DNA from: Gautieria morchelliformis
Lineage: Eukaryota > Basidiomycota > Agaricomycetes > Gomphales > Gomphaceae
Assembly: GCA_015179125.1 (NCBI GenBank)
Contig: WHVA01000108.1
Span: forward strand, 62,001-126,000
Length of the DNA: 64,000 nt
Direction of reading: 5' to 3'
Both the position numbers and the translations under genes were made by a program. Numbering within the stretch: the stretch's first letter is position 1; each line of letters begins with the position of its first letter. This document shows, piece after piece, positions 42,621 through 53,122 of this stretch. Under the pieces are notes generated by a model. The model searched no databases and was not told where the DNA came from. It saw only the letters and a list, made by a program, of their open reading frames with translations.

Positions 42621-45195
42621 CTATACATCTTCCAATTGATATAGCAATGTTTGCATAATATGAAGGCCTTGCGACCAAGCAACTGCACGAGGGAACCAAA
42701 TAGACTCTGGGAGCTCCACAACAAGCTCCCGAGCCCGACGACCCACACGAATACTCTCGAATACTGGGTAGCCATCTTCCTGCTCAGCAGCCATCACTCC
42801 ATACCCCTCGGGGATTAGTCCTGTCTCATGAGCTTGATCCAGTGCTGCAAAAAAAATCGCCTCGTGAAGCCGATTGCTGAAAGGCGGCTGGCTGCGTGGG
42901 ACGTGAATGGCAGGGTGGTTGATATTGGCTTGCACATCCATTGTCAATTGGTCTTCTATTGCACTGTTATTCTCATCATTGTCTTCCAAGTCAGATATAT
43001 TGTCCCCGCTGCTGTCAGTAGCAGTAAGCGACTCCAAGTCATCACTTGTGTCCAGATCGTCTTCGTCCAAAGGATGACCAGCCCCTGTGAGACCTGTGTG
43101 ATGGACAACGGAGCCATGCGTTGAGTAATACCGCTGAAGCGTGTCTGGATGCACCTCGTCATACTCAGAGACAATCTTGCCATGCTTCGCATTGCTAAGA
43201 AAGCGCATATCCTATAAATAATGTCAATTGTGAAATAGTAGTCTTGATGTCAGCAAAATTTACTTACTAATGGGGTCCGGTTATTTGCACTGGACATCGG
43301 ATGGTTATTCCAATCGGCTTCAAATGCATTGCAGTCTGCATTTATGAGATTGAGGAAAAGCACGTGTAGGAGCCATAGGTGGTGAGGGTTGAGACGATCC
43401 AGATGATGGGAGCTTTCAAGGCGTGCAAAAAAGGCACGCCAATGGCGGCTAAACTGCATTGCAACCTCAACCCATATTCGCTCAATACGGGTGTTATGAG
43501 TTGAACTAAAAAAAATAATGAAGCTTATAGAGGAACAAGCACACAGTAGTACTTATGATCCCCACATAAAAGAGCCGCGTGATGGTCCACAGTGCACGAT
43601 CATCCAGGCAGCGAGTTCAATGTTCTCGCCACCCCGATCACCACGGAGGCGTGAAGGACAGCCATACTTGGCTGCTGCATCCAAAAACAAGTCCAGGACT
43701 GTGCTTGCATGGTTATTGTCAGGGGACACCCTGTTTTCCATTTCCAGTTCCAGTTCCGACTCCATTTCCGACTCCGCTTCCGGTTCCGATTCCATCTCCG
43801 CCTCCGCTTTCGGAAATGATTCCGCCTCTGGGAGAACTTCCACCGGTTCTGTTCACTTTTCCAGTTCCACTCCAATTTCTCCGCTCTCGGAACAGTGTCG
43901 GAAATCAAGCGACTCGCATAGTAGGTGGCATTAAGGGTCGATCAAGGGTCAGGGAAGTCAGGGGGATGCAGGGTTGATGGCGGGTGCCAAGTGTTGTCCC
44001 TGGCTGCGCAGCGTAGTATAATACGGGCTCGCTGACATTGGGGGTCCTTAGACTTTTCTCTTTGGATTTCCCCTTGTCAGGTGAGAATCCCCTCTCTTGT
44101 ATACTCTGTTCATTTATACAGACTTTGTATTTCCCATTGTCAGTTGTGTGGTAGTGTGATCTCCACAACCAGCCAGGGTTGCCCTTACAGTTATTAGTAC
44201 TGGCACGCAGTGCAACCATCTGCATGCTCAGTGTGAGTATTGAGAATTCATGTTGCAAAAAGACATACCGTGTGATCATGTCCATCCACACTGCCATGGA
44301 TAACAATACCATATTGAATTAATTTGTGCAGGCCGTCAAAATGCCAAACAGCATTTGACATGGTGGAGATATATTCACGCCGTAAAAGAGTGTCGTGTTG
44401 GCGAAGAGCCTGTCCAAGGCCATCAACCCGTCGTAGAGATTTTCGAACACGCTCCTTCTGTATCCGTATACCATGGCGACTTAAAAATCCCATGGTATAT
44501 CGAACTCCAGAGTTGGGGCGTAGGCGTTTGTAGAGTTTGATTAGAAGATCGAGATCTATATCATTAAGAGTGGAGAAGCGTTGGCTGAGTCCCATTTCTT
44601 GCAGCTTGTACCTCAGGGTGTTCCGGTGTATGCCTAAGAGTTGTGAAAGAAGCTGCAGACTGAGGTGACGGTTCCCAGATACGGCCTCTTGCACCCACTC
44701 GGCATTCAATTGCTTCGTTGGCCGACCGACACGTCCGGTATGGATAATAGTGGTAAGATCCTCCCTAGACGTGGTTTCTGGATCACTAAACATGCGGATG
44801 AGTAGCGTAGTAAACCAATGAGTACAATATACATACATGTCGTCTGCTCCTTTCACAGCAATGGCTAGCTCTACTAGTAATTTACCTAGACAGACGGCAC
44901 ATGTCTTAAGCCAAATCACAGGTAGATCAGTAGCACCCAGGTTCCGGAGGAGATAGCATATGCGCCCTAGAAGGAAATCGAAGTGGTATTTGAGGCGAAG
45001 CAAATCACCATCCTCACGATGAAGAACGTGCAAGGCGTGTGAGTAGGACCTAGAAATTATTTGATGAGCTCGGTTGACATTGTGTCCCCACCTGCTTGGT
45101 GGACCAGGACCTGGCAAATCCGGGAATGCAGGTAGGAGGACCATGTTGCATGACAGGTGTCGGAGTTTACTTTTGCTTTCTTTACTCGTCCCCAT
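42621..45195 (-). pseudogene. Integrase/transposase with N-terminal HTH, broken by a solo LTR
   Basis: Starts MGTSKESKSKLRHLSC at 45195. Near residues 175-200 a Fis-like helix-turn-helix is visible (LSQLLGIHRNTLRYKLQEMG). The integrase core follows: first Asp in VWHFDGLHKL near 44340, second in RGDRGGENIE near 43640, Glu in TRIERIW near 43480. The D-to-E spacing is about 35 residues, as in retroviral-type integrases. The C-terminus is acidic and ends at 42621. Introns lie at about 44222-44270, 43502-43556 and 43210-43265. Exon sequence is interrupted by the solo LTR at 43717, and the second intron starts AT instead of GT, so the gene is dead in at least two ways. Confidence 0.8.
43717..44189 (+). 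repeat. Solo LTR (473 bp), A family, inside the integrase gene
   Basis: TGTCAGGGGACACC...GTTGCCCTTACA with exact target duplication GTTAT (43712-43716 and 44190-44194). Removing it with one GTTAT rejoins the exon as ...RASTNNHASTVLDLF.... It is closely similar to solo LTR G at 30105. Confidence 0.95.
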
Positions 45196-45241
45196 TGCTT
45201 CTCAAAATTCTACTTGCAGTTTTCTACTAATACCATAGATC
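45196..45241. promoter_or_regulatory. 46-bp divergent intergenic region between integrase and BTB genes
   Basis: The two start codons point away from each other with 46 bp between them. Any promoter here must be shared or lie inside the neighbouring gene. No TATA box seen. Confidence 0.5.
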
Positions 45242-46221
45242 ATGACTGTCATTACTCGCCATAGCGAATTTTACCTCGAAGATGGTTCAATCACATTACA
45301 GGTATGAGATTATAGCAATGCTCACTTATATTACAAGCTAAAATACTGGTCCAGATTGAGGATGTCCTCTACAAACTCCATATATCACTCCTTCGCAAAT
45401 TTTCAGTTGTTTTCAAGGATATGTTTTCCATGCCGCCAAGCTCTTCACAGCCCAACCATCATGAAGGCATGAGCGATGAGAGCCCTGTTAAATTGGGTCT
45501 GCCATTTACGGTAAAAAAAATGGATTATTTACTGTGGTGGTTTATGTGTCGGTAAGACAGCATTAAACTATTTATTAATGGCTGAACTGAAGCACCCTAG
45601 CTATAGTTCAAATCTCCCCCCCTTAGAAGGGCTTGTTTCGATCCTCGAACTCGGCATGTTCCTACAGATAGATGTTGCCAGGTCTTTTGCAATCCAGGCC
45701 CTCTCTACCGATTCCCTGAACCTTTCCCCTGCTTGGCAGCTCTCTCTTGCACTTAGGTTCCGCATCAGTGACTGGATCGAATTAGCTTTTAAAGCTCTCG
45801 TTGTGACGCCAGCTCATCGACTCAGTCTAGAGGATGCCTCATTCTTAGGTCTCACTATCATGCACATTATCCACTCCACACAGTCAGAAATCCGCCATCT
45901 TCGCCTCGTCCTCGCATATAACCCACTCAAGATGGACAAACACAATGTGTTGTGCAAGAGGCCTGCTCTTGGCTGCCAGGCCAGCTGGGAAGCTGCCTGG
46001 TGGGATGGGTTTGCACGCCATTATCTACATCCAGATCACCCCTGCACACCACTCGAAGCACTTGCGAAGTTCGAATCCGCAAACATTGCAGGTGTCACGA
46101 CAGCCTGCAGGCTTCAGGCAGTGGAATTTATCAGAGATCAGTTTTTGACAGGGAATATGGTATATTGGAGGAGGGACTGAAGTTGCTTAAGAAGTTTGAG
46201 GGAACTGTGGTTGGTGTCTAA
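45242..46221 (+). CDS. BTB/POZ-domain protein of agaricomycete type, possibly decayed
   Basis: Exon 1 45242-45301 (MTVITRHSEFYLEDGS), intron 45302-45354, exon 2 from 45355 (IEDVLYKLHISLLRKFSVVF, SPVKLGLPFT). An uncertain intron near 45550-45585 follows, then KHPSYSSN, VSILELGMFLQIDVARSFAIQAL and WIELAFKALV, and a Cys pattern ending SWEAAWWDGFARHYLHPDHP and ACRLQAVEFIRDQF. The N-terminal half is the BTB fold, used for dimerisation and often for recruiting cullin-3 ubiquitin ligases. The C-terminal half matches large BTB families I know from mushrooms. The last 20 residues may be frameshifted: the frame stops at 46180, while another frame continues with LEEGLKLLKKFEGTVV to 46221. Confidence 0.7.
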
Positions 46222-46333
46222 TTTTTTTGATTTTATACCGGTCTTTACTGCTCTTCATTGCTATCAGATTACAGTACTTAAAAAATTAATGGTATTAAAT
46301 TTTTGATTACAAGTGGTTGAAATAAACAATGTT

Positions 46334-46400
46334 GCGCGCGCAGGTTTACATTTTCGGCGCGCGCGGGAAATTTGATTTTTGTGCAGGATGACACCCATAA
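46334..46400 (-). repeat. Right terminal inverted repeat
   Basis: Reverse complement matches 40053-40119 at 56 of 67 positions without gaps. Followed by TCTA. Confidence 0.85.
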
Positions 46401-46404
46401 TCTA

Positions 46405-47707
46405 AAGCTTATATATCTAAAGCTTATATAAAGCTTCAAGGGCGTCCAGCGCACTACATAAGTTATGCATTATGATCTTTGGAATGTGAGCTACTAGGCC
46501 GAACGCAAGACCGAATAAATACTACTGTGACTTTTTCATGGACCTATTTAGAATATATCTGTAGGAGTCTGTAGCGACCGGTCAGACCTCAGTATCACAG
46601 ATGTGATAGATCTGAAGAAAGGACAGTCCGACTCGGACTTGCGTCTCAAGCCAGTGGAGTACATCAGCAAAATCGCACAGAACTTCTAAGGGGTTTATAA
46701 GCCTGAACATAAAGGCGCGTTCGGTAACCAGACCACGAAAATCTGAGCTGGAGAAGTTACAAAATGTGCGACTCACACATAACCTGATCTATTTTGGCGT
46801 GAGATCAGTATCGAATCGAGCCGAACGCGCTCTGATTTTCTGCGAGCTCAAAATTGTAACTTCCGCTATGACGAAGTGTGCCTGGCTTATAATAATTGAC
46901 TTGGCAAAAGGTGTTTATAATACTCACCCTAACCCTAGTCAGTCACATCTCAAGATAACTTGCCCGGTATCTCTGCTTGCTACCCCATTACTGCAGCCAG
47001 ATTAATAGATAAACTAGGTGGGCACCCAGCGTGGGGGTTGAGGTCAAATGCATTGGTAAGGTCAAACACATTGGGGTAAATAAAATGCATCATGTAAAAT
47101 CAGACTGGTGTCTTGCCCAAAGCTACCCTTGGCTGGGCATTGCACTCTCTGCTACAAAGACTGTTGCATGGCAAATAATCAAGTTACTTACTTCTGGCAG
47201 CAGTTGTGCAGGTCCGCTCTGATGGATAGCGCATGGCGAACCTGGAGAATATTCTTCAGCCGGATATAAAATAATTACATAACACATCCAATTGAGCGCG
47301 CTTATCTTGGACGTCCCCCCTCTACCATGGCATGGACGCCGCCGCCACCGCCATCGCCATCACCATCGCCTGGGCGATCTCGAAGACCGCCATCGCCATC
47401 GCCATCGAGTATAAGAGCGACATTCCACTCAGAGTATGTACTATCCGACAACGTCTATTACTAAGTTCCAACTTATGATTCAGGATGACACTTTAGCACC
47501 TGCAGGCTCAGAACTAACCCTGCGAAATCACCTCGATCCTGTACGCCACAGCGACTTTTCCAAGAGGTTTGCGCTAATGTCTCCGTTCTATTAGGATGGT
47601 CAGATTCCCCAGGAAAACCCTGTCGAGACTGGTGACTTAGTTGACAAAACATCCCAGCGGGACGCCGCCGCAGCGTCTGATGCGCCAGAGACATCGGCAC
47701 TATCTGA
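46405..47707. other. Intergenic, upstream of the TPR gene
   Basis: No confident gene. At 47327 an ATG starts a Pro/Ser-rich frame (MAWTPPPPPSPSPSPG) that could be a first exon of the TPR gene, but I could not find a splice that keeps frame. A 10-bp inverted pair GCGCGTTCGG/CCGAACGCGC (about 46714-46831) may mark a small MITE. Confidence 0.4.
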
Positions 47708-50128
47708 CACCGACGATCGGATAGAACGCGGTCATCAGGAAGGTCTGGAGGCCACAATTTCATCGTCAGAGAAACAATTGTTCTGGAACCTGCGCCGTAT
47801 TCTGATCCAGCCATCTCCATCCCCACTCTTAGAACACGATGTAACGAGTCTGGTGAACAGGAGGACTTGAATTTGACGATTTCACTTTATCGAGCGGCAC
47901 CCCACCTGCAACCCGCACCGCATCCTGATCGATCCTCCTCCCTCAGCAACATCGCAACTGGACTCTTGACACGGTTTGAGCAGTACGGTCGACGCGAAGA
48001 CCTGGAGGCGGCGATTTCATTCTATCGAAAAGCACTCGAGCTGCGACCTGCACCGCATCCTGACCGATCCTCCTCGCTCTACAACATGGCACTTGCGCTC
48101 TTGACATGGTTTAAGCAGTACGGTCGACGCGAAGACCTGCAGGAGGCGATTTCATTGCATCTAGAAGCACTCGCGCTGCGACCTGCACAGCATCTTCTCC
48201 GATCCACCTCCCTCACCGACATCGCAACTGCGCTCTCGACACGTTTCCATCTGTACGGTCGATGCGACGACCTGGAGGTGGCGATTTCATTGCATCGAGA
48301 AGCACTCGAGCTGCGACCTGCACCGCATCCTGCCCGATCCACCTCCCTCAACAACATCGCAACTGCTTTAACGAGACGCTTTGTGGCGTCCGGTCGACGC
48401 GAAGACCTGGAGGAGGCGATTTCATTGCATCGAGAAGCGCTCGAGCTGCGACCTGCACCGCATCCTGACCGATACGCCTCCCTCAACGACATCGCAGCTG
48501 CTTTACGGACACGGTTTGAGGCGTCCGGTCGACAGGAAGACCTGGATGAGGCGATTTCATTGTATCGAGAAGCACTCCAGCTGCTCCCGGTACCGCATCC
48601 TGACCGATCCACCTCCCTCGACAACATCGCAGCTGCATTACGGATACGGTTTGAGGCGTCCGGTCGACAGGAAGACCTGGCTGAGGTGATTTCATTGCAT
48701 CGAGAAGCACTCGAGCTGCGACCTGCACCGCATCCTGACCGATCCGCCTCCCTCAACAACATCGCATTTGCGCTGTTGACACGGTTTAATCTGTACGGTC
48801 GACGCGAAGACCTGGAGGAGGCGATTTCATTCCATCGAGAAGCACTCGAGCTGCGCCCGGCACCGCATCCTGGCCGATCCATGTCCCTCCACAACATCGC
48901 AAATGATTTATGGGTACGGTTTGAGGCGTCCGGTCGACACGAAGACCTGGATGAGGCGATTTCATTGTATCGAGAAGGGCTCGAGCTGCGCCCGGCACCG
49001 CATCCTGACCGATCCACCTCCCTCAACAACATCGCAAGTGATTTATGGATACGGTTTAAGCACTCCGGTCGACAGGAAGACCTGGATGAGGCGATTTCAT
49101 TGTATCGAGAAGGGCTCGAGCTGCGACCTGCACCGCATCCTGACCGATACCTCTTCCTCAACAGCATCGCACGTGCGCTCTCGACACAGTTTAAGCAGTA
49201 CGGTGGACACGAAGACCTGGATGAGGCGATTTCATTGTATCGAGAAGCACTGGAGCTGTTCCCGGCAGCGCATCCTAGCCGATCCATCTCCCTCAACAAC
49301 ATCGCAAGTGATTTATGGATACGGTTTGAGCAGTCCGGCCGACAGGAAGACCTGGAGGAGGCGATTTCATTCCATCGAGAAGCACTCGAGCTCCGACCTG
49401 CACAACATCCTCTCCGATCCACCTCCCTCACCGACATCGCAACTGCGCTCTCGACACGTTTTAATCTGTACGGTCGACGCGAAGACCTGGAGGAGGCGAT
49501 TTCATTCCATCGAGAAGCACTCGAGCTGCGACCTGCACCGCATCCTGGCCGATTCGCCTACCTCAACAACATCGCAATTGCGCTCTGGACACGGTCGAAG
49601 CAGTCCGGTCGACACGAAGACCTAGAGGAGGCGATTTCATTGCATCGAGAAGTACTCGAGCTGCTCCCGGCACCGCATCCTGACCGATCCACCTCCCTCA
49701 ACAACATCGCAGCTACTTTAACGACACGCTTTGTGGTTTCCGGTCGACAGGAAGATCTGGAGGAGGCGACTTCATTGGATCGAGAAGCGCTCGAGCTGCT
49801 CGCGGCACCGCATCCTGCCCGATCCACCTCCCTCCGCATCATCGCAGCTGCTTTACAGACACGGTTTGAGGCGTCCGGTCGACACGAAGACCTGGCTGAG
49901 GCGATTTCATTGTATCGAGAAGCACTCGAGCTGCTCGCGGCACCGCATCCTGGCCGATCCACCTCCCTCAACAACATCGCAAGTGATTTAAGGACACGGT
50001 TTGAGGTGTCCGGTCGACAGGAAGACCTGGCTGAAGCGATTTCATTGTATCAAGAAACACTCGAGCTGCTCGCGGCCCCGGGATCCATCATTTCATCATG
50101 CACGTTCTTGACCATCCAGTCCTTCTAG
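47708..50128 (+). CDS. TPR-repeat protein, ~16 tandem 45-residue repeats
   Basis: One frame from 47708 to TAG at 50126 encodes repeats of the type EEAISLHREALELRPAPHP-DRSTSLNNIA-AL-TRF--SGR-EDL. The period is 135 bp and DNA identity between units is very high. The first unit (47746-47866) is degenerate. Each unit fits a long TPR variant (two helices, 45 residues), giving a superhelical protein-binding scaffold. In fungi such arrays often sit beside NACHT, kinesin-light-chain or CHAT domains. None is seen: the last repeat runs into SIISSCTFLTIQSF and stops. The start codon is unknown and an upstream exon is likely. The long antisense frame at 48079-49437 is a shadow of the repeat. Confidence 0.75.
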   Translation, partial: HRRSDRTRSSGRSGGHNFIVRETIVLEPAPYSDPAISIPTLRTRCNESGEQEDLNLTISLYRAAPHLQPAPHPDRSSSLSNIATGLLTRFEQYGRREDLEAAISFYRKALELRPAPHPDRSSSLYNMALALLTWFKQYGRREDLQEAISLHLEALALRPAQHLLRSTSLTDIATALSTRFHLYGRCDDLEVAISLHREALELRPAPHPARSTSLNNIATALTRRFVASGRREDLEEAISLHREALELRPAPHPDRYASLNDIAAALRTRFEASGRQEDLDEAISLYREALQLLPVPHPDRSTSLDNIAAALRIRFEASGRQEDLAEVISLHREALELRPAPHPDRSASLNNIAFALLTRFNLYGRREDLEEAISFHREALELRPAPHPGRSMSLHNIANDLWVRFEASGRHEDLDEAISLYREGLELRPAPHPDRSTSLNNIASDLWIRFKHSGRQEDLDEAISLYREGLELRPAPHPDRYLFLNSIARALSTQFKQYGGHEDLDEAISLYREALELFPAAHPSRSISLNNIASDLWIRFEQSGRQEDLEEAISFHREALELRPAQHPLRSTSLTDIATALSTRFNLYGRREDLEEAISFHREALELRPAPHPGRFAYLNNIAIALWTRSKQSGRHEDLEEAISLHREVLELLPAPHPDRSTSLNNIAATLTTRFVVSGRQEDLEEATSLDREALELLAAPHPARSTSLRIIAAALQTRFEASGRHEDLAEAISLYREALELLAAPHPGRSTSLNNIASDLRTRFEVSGRQEDLAEAISLYQETLELLAAPGSIISSCTFLTIQSF
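47869..50090 (+). repeat. 135-bp coding tandem repeat, about 16 units
   Basis: Each unit contains GACCTGGAGGAGGCGATTTC and CCGCATCCTGACCGATCCAC with small variations. Variation is concentrated at TTTGAGGCGTCC versus TTTAAGCAGTAC. This suggests recent unequal exchange or gene conversion. Confidence 0.92.
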
Positions 50129-50624
50129 TCAGACGCACCTACGAGTAGCCAAGTACCCACACTGAATGTCGACCACCTCATCCATTTTCACAACACAAAT
50201 GATCCAATATGCACGAGCCGCACTCATCAGTCCTATACACTATCACCTACCCCTGCGCCTTACTCATCGGGATGTGAAGCGGTTTATTCGGTGCCGGCGA
50301 CATGTATGCGCCAGTTATACGTACTGTACCGTACAATCCACAGCCCGTTGATGCATGTGGCCGTGTAGTACTGCTTTAGTCCGATTTTGTCTTCTCTCAA
50401 AATATATCAGCGTCGTTCGAACTGTAAATCAGCTTGATCTCTGAAACTATCCCGCTCCTGGCGTTGAACGTTGACCTTCGTTTAGGTGATGTCGATGTTC
50501 TATGGCACAGGCAGACCTTAGCTTAGGTGCTCTCGCGGAATGTGGAAACTGGAGGGGAGAGAGAGAGAGAGAGATTACCAATTTAAGTGCTCGAAGCGCA
50601 AGCACTTACGGTGGACTCTAACTA
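50129..50624. other. Intergenic, no gene recognised
   Basis: Contains a (GA)n run at about 50556-50574. No domain signal. Confidence 0.4.
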
Positions 50625-51539
50625 CACAAATATCTATGTTTGCTCCGTTCACCACTTGTCGGGTTCACCGAATGACCACTTGCTACTTGCATCATTCACC
50701 AGTAGGCACACCATCAAACACGAGCAACATCCCCTACCTGGTGTGATGGTTCATCACTGGCCCCATCACCTTCCTGATTCAACCCCCTTTGGGTGTTCCT
50801 ATGGCCGGCATGCATTCGTGGGACATCCTACCTGTAGAATGTGCAGGATCGACCCGCTAGACCAAGAGCCCATGCAGGGTAACATGTATGCAGGTCCCAA
50901 GGTGTGTTTTCTCACATAGGTACCTTTGTCCTCTTCCCTCCCCATTGTTTCATGTTCACACTCCTCCTTAGTTCTATTGTATGTGTTCCATCTATTTGTA
51001 TCCTGACTGCACACCCCTATCCAACCCTGACTCACAACGGCCTCTTTCCTATTCACTGATATCATAGGAGCATTCAGTATAAGTAGCTTACATTCACATG
51101 TATATTCTGCAGTTTAATTATCATACATCTATGTTGTGCAAAACTTGACCACACTGTGACTACCATCTTAAGCCCTCTTCTATAGACTACTATCTTGAGC
51201 ACCACTGGTGAGTTTCCATACTTCACCTTCACTACTTGAGTCTTCAAACCATTGTCGGTGCTGTCGGTGAAGGGCTCTGAAGGAGCGCCTTCACCAGTGA
51301 AAGGATTGTAACTACTAGATGACCTTTCTGTGAAACCTTGTACATTACATCATCAAGTATCATGGGCTATTTCACTTTGACTGTAGATGGGGTGAGCTCT
51401 GTTCAAGTAGCCCCCTTATCTCATAACCTTTATTGGCTTTACATTGTTCACCAAACTACATACTTCATTGCACAAGCTGTTTGGGCATTCGCTGTGTTCA
51501 CTAATACATGATATTAATGCCTAAAATCCAATCTTGACA
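50625..51539. repeat. B-family LTR, left end truncated
   Basis: Colinear with B1 (17820-18549 plus 26559-26765), ending CCAATCTTGACA. It reads straight through CTTTCTGTGAAACC, the point where C inserted in B1, and so gives the uninterrupted form. The TGTCATGACTC start is missing. It abuts copia L. Confidence 0.88.
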
Positions 51540-51564
51540 GCAAACCATCCCTGACAGAATGATG

Positions 51565-52062
51565 GGCACTCATTGTTACTGAATTCTCAATGAAGGGAGC
51601 ATTTGCACAAGTGGATCTTTGTACCCATTTCATGGAGTCTAGATGCCCCAACAAGTCAAATGTCCATGAATTCCTCGACAGGCTACAAGTCAAGAAGGAA
51701 GAGTTAGCTACTTTCAGCGTAGACATTGAAGAAAAACATTACTGATCCACAATCATTAAATCCCTCCCTCCACATCTTTCAGCCTTTGCATCAAATCTAT
51801 TAGCTGGTGCCAAGCTGTACAGCTCAACAAAGACCATCGAGCCCAATGAGCTCCTCACACTCATCTCTGAGGAGTATGAATGTCATGTAGTTCAACAGTC
51901 TTGCCACTCAGGCCAGGCTAGTGGAAAAGGCAGCAGTGGGGATGGGGCACTTACCGTGTCACCAAACAGAAGGGGAAAAAGTTTTGATCAAAAGCCAAAG
52001 GGAACCTGCTGGAACTGTGGTGGCACAGGACACTACAAAAACAAGTGTCCTAAGCCTGCATG
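51565..52062 (+). pseudogene. Copia L Gag
   Basis: Reads VTEFSMKGAFAQVDLCTHFM, NVHEFLDRLQVKKEELATF, a TGA near 51742, then IIKSLPPHLSAFASNLLAGA and NELLTLISEEYE. The CCHC knuckle CWNCGGTGHYKNKC lies at about 52012-52053 and a stop at 52060. The N-terminus is missing. Confidence 0.85.
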
Positions 52063-52496
52063 AGTAAATGGTGGCAAGAAGCACGACTTACCAAAGGGCA
52101 GTGGTCTGCCAATGCCGCTGTCAAATTCGATGATGAAAGTGAGGCTGCCTTCTTCGCCAATCTCAATGATGATGATGAGCTCCCCATGCTGTTGTCCAAC
52201 TATGAGACAGACTTGGATGATGATGAGCCTGACAATGATTGGTTTTCTGAAAAAGGTGATGATGCTGGAAGTACCGACTCACAGGATAATGTTAACAGAA
52301 GCGAGTGTGATCACTCTGTCAACATCTATGATGATATGATGGTCGCAGAAGCAGAAAATGCACGTGCTGTCACAGACAGCACAGAATCAGAAAATCAAGC
52401 TCACATCGAGGTATACAACTCAGGTTGCACAAGACATATCACCCCATACTGTGAGGCGGTGACAGACTTCAAGGCTATAAGTCCCCCAAGTTGTTC

Positions 52497-53122
52497 CAAG
52501 GGGGGATGGTTGTAACTGTCATATATCTGTATATGTAACTTAGCTCATCTATATTTCATAAAATATATCACAATTGAGGCATGTATAATCCTAGCCCCAA
52601 AGTTCTTTCTCACAGTCTGCAGCTCCCCCAGGAAAGGGTGTATACCCCATTGTCTAAACATCAATAGTTACATATCTTTGTACTATATGTGCATATTATT
52701 TTAAACATACCTTCTAATCAGATCTCTCAACCATATATAATAATATAGTACAAGTATGGTCCATACTTGCTTCTATATTCTGTGATTGTACATCTAACAT
52801 GTTTCATATATACTTCTAACATGTACTCATATGGTCCATACTTGCCTCTACATTCTATCATCATACATGTAACAAGCTTCATATATACTTTTAATATATA
52901 GTTATCCACATCCTCTCTGAAATTGCTCTGTTATCTCAATACACACCATGCTTTAGCACATACAACCATATTTTTAAAATATCAGAACATTCAAAAAAAT
53001 TTAGGATATCCACAATATACTAGTTTCTCAAAATGATGGACTATGAATTCAGTTAGGGTTGATATTTTAAAAGATATCTAATATATCCTAGAAGAATGTA
53101 CATTGTTGTCAATGTGAACATC
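52497..53122. mobile_element. Unclassified ~626-bp AT-rich insertion in copia L
   Basis: The protease reading stops at ...AISPP and resumes at about 53123. CCCAAG flanks both sides (52491-52496 and 53123-53128), a possible 6-bp target duplication. Ends carry a loose inverted similarity (GGGGGGATGGTTG versus GGGAGGATGTTC). Internal near-repeats of TTCATATATACTTCTAACATG. No ORF. It could be a MITE or an LTR relic. Confidence 0.55.

Larger units (their letters stand above)
40053..46400. mobile_element. Candidate cargo-carrying DNA transposon (6348 bp) with integrase-type transposase
   Basis: 67-bp terminal inverted repeats (40053-40119 and 46334-46400) match at 56 positions without gaps. The best part is a GC-rich core, CCCGCGCGCGCCGAA followed by ATGTAAACC. 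The flanks are TCTA on both sides (40049-40052 and 46401-46404). Inside are three genes: a Cys-rich conserved protein, an integrase with a helix-turn-helix, and a BTB protein. All show decay, so the element is probably dead. The inverted repeats and gene content are seen directly; mobility is inferred. Confidence 0.75.

Noticed and set aside
43502-43556. U12-type AT-AC intron in the integrase
   Set aside because: The acceptor is AG, the donor continues TAAGT as in a U2 site, and the change fits CpG decay.
46928-46938. CCTAACCCTAG, telomere-like
   Set aside because: Only one and a half units, no array, and genes on both sides.
48079-49437. 452-codon antisense open frame opposite the TPR repeats
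   Set aside because: A period divisible by three keeps any stop-free frame open. Composition (Ser/Arg-rich repeats) is the mirror of the TPR coding strand, and no domain is present.
50625-51539. B-family LTR as the 5' LTR of copia L
   Set aside because: No primer binding site follows, gag starts without its N-terminus, and B copies also sit in unrelated elements as solo LTRs.
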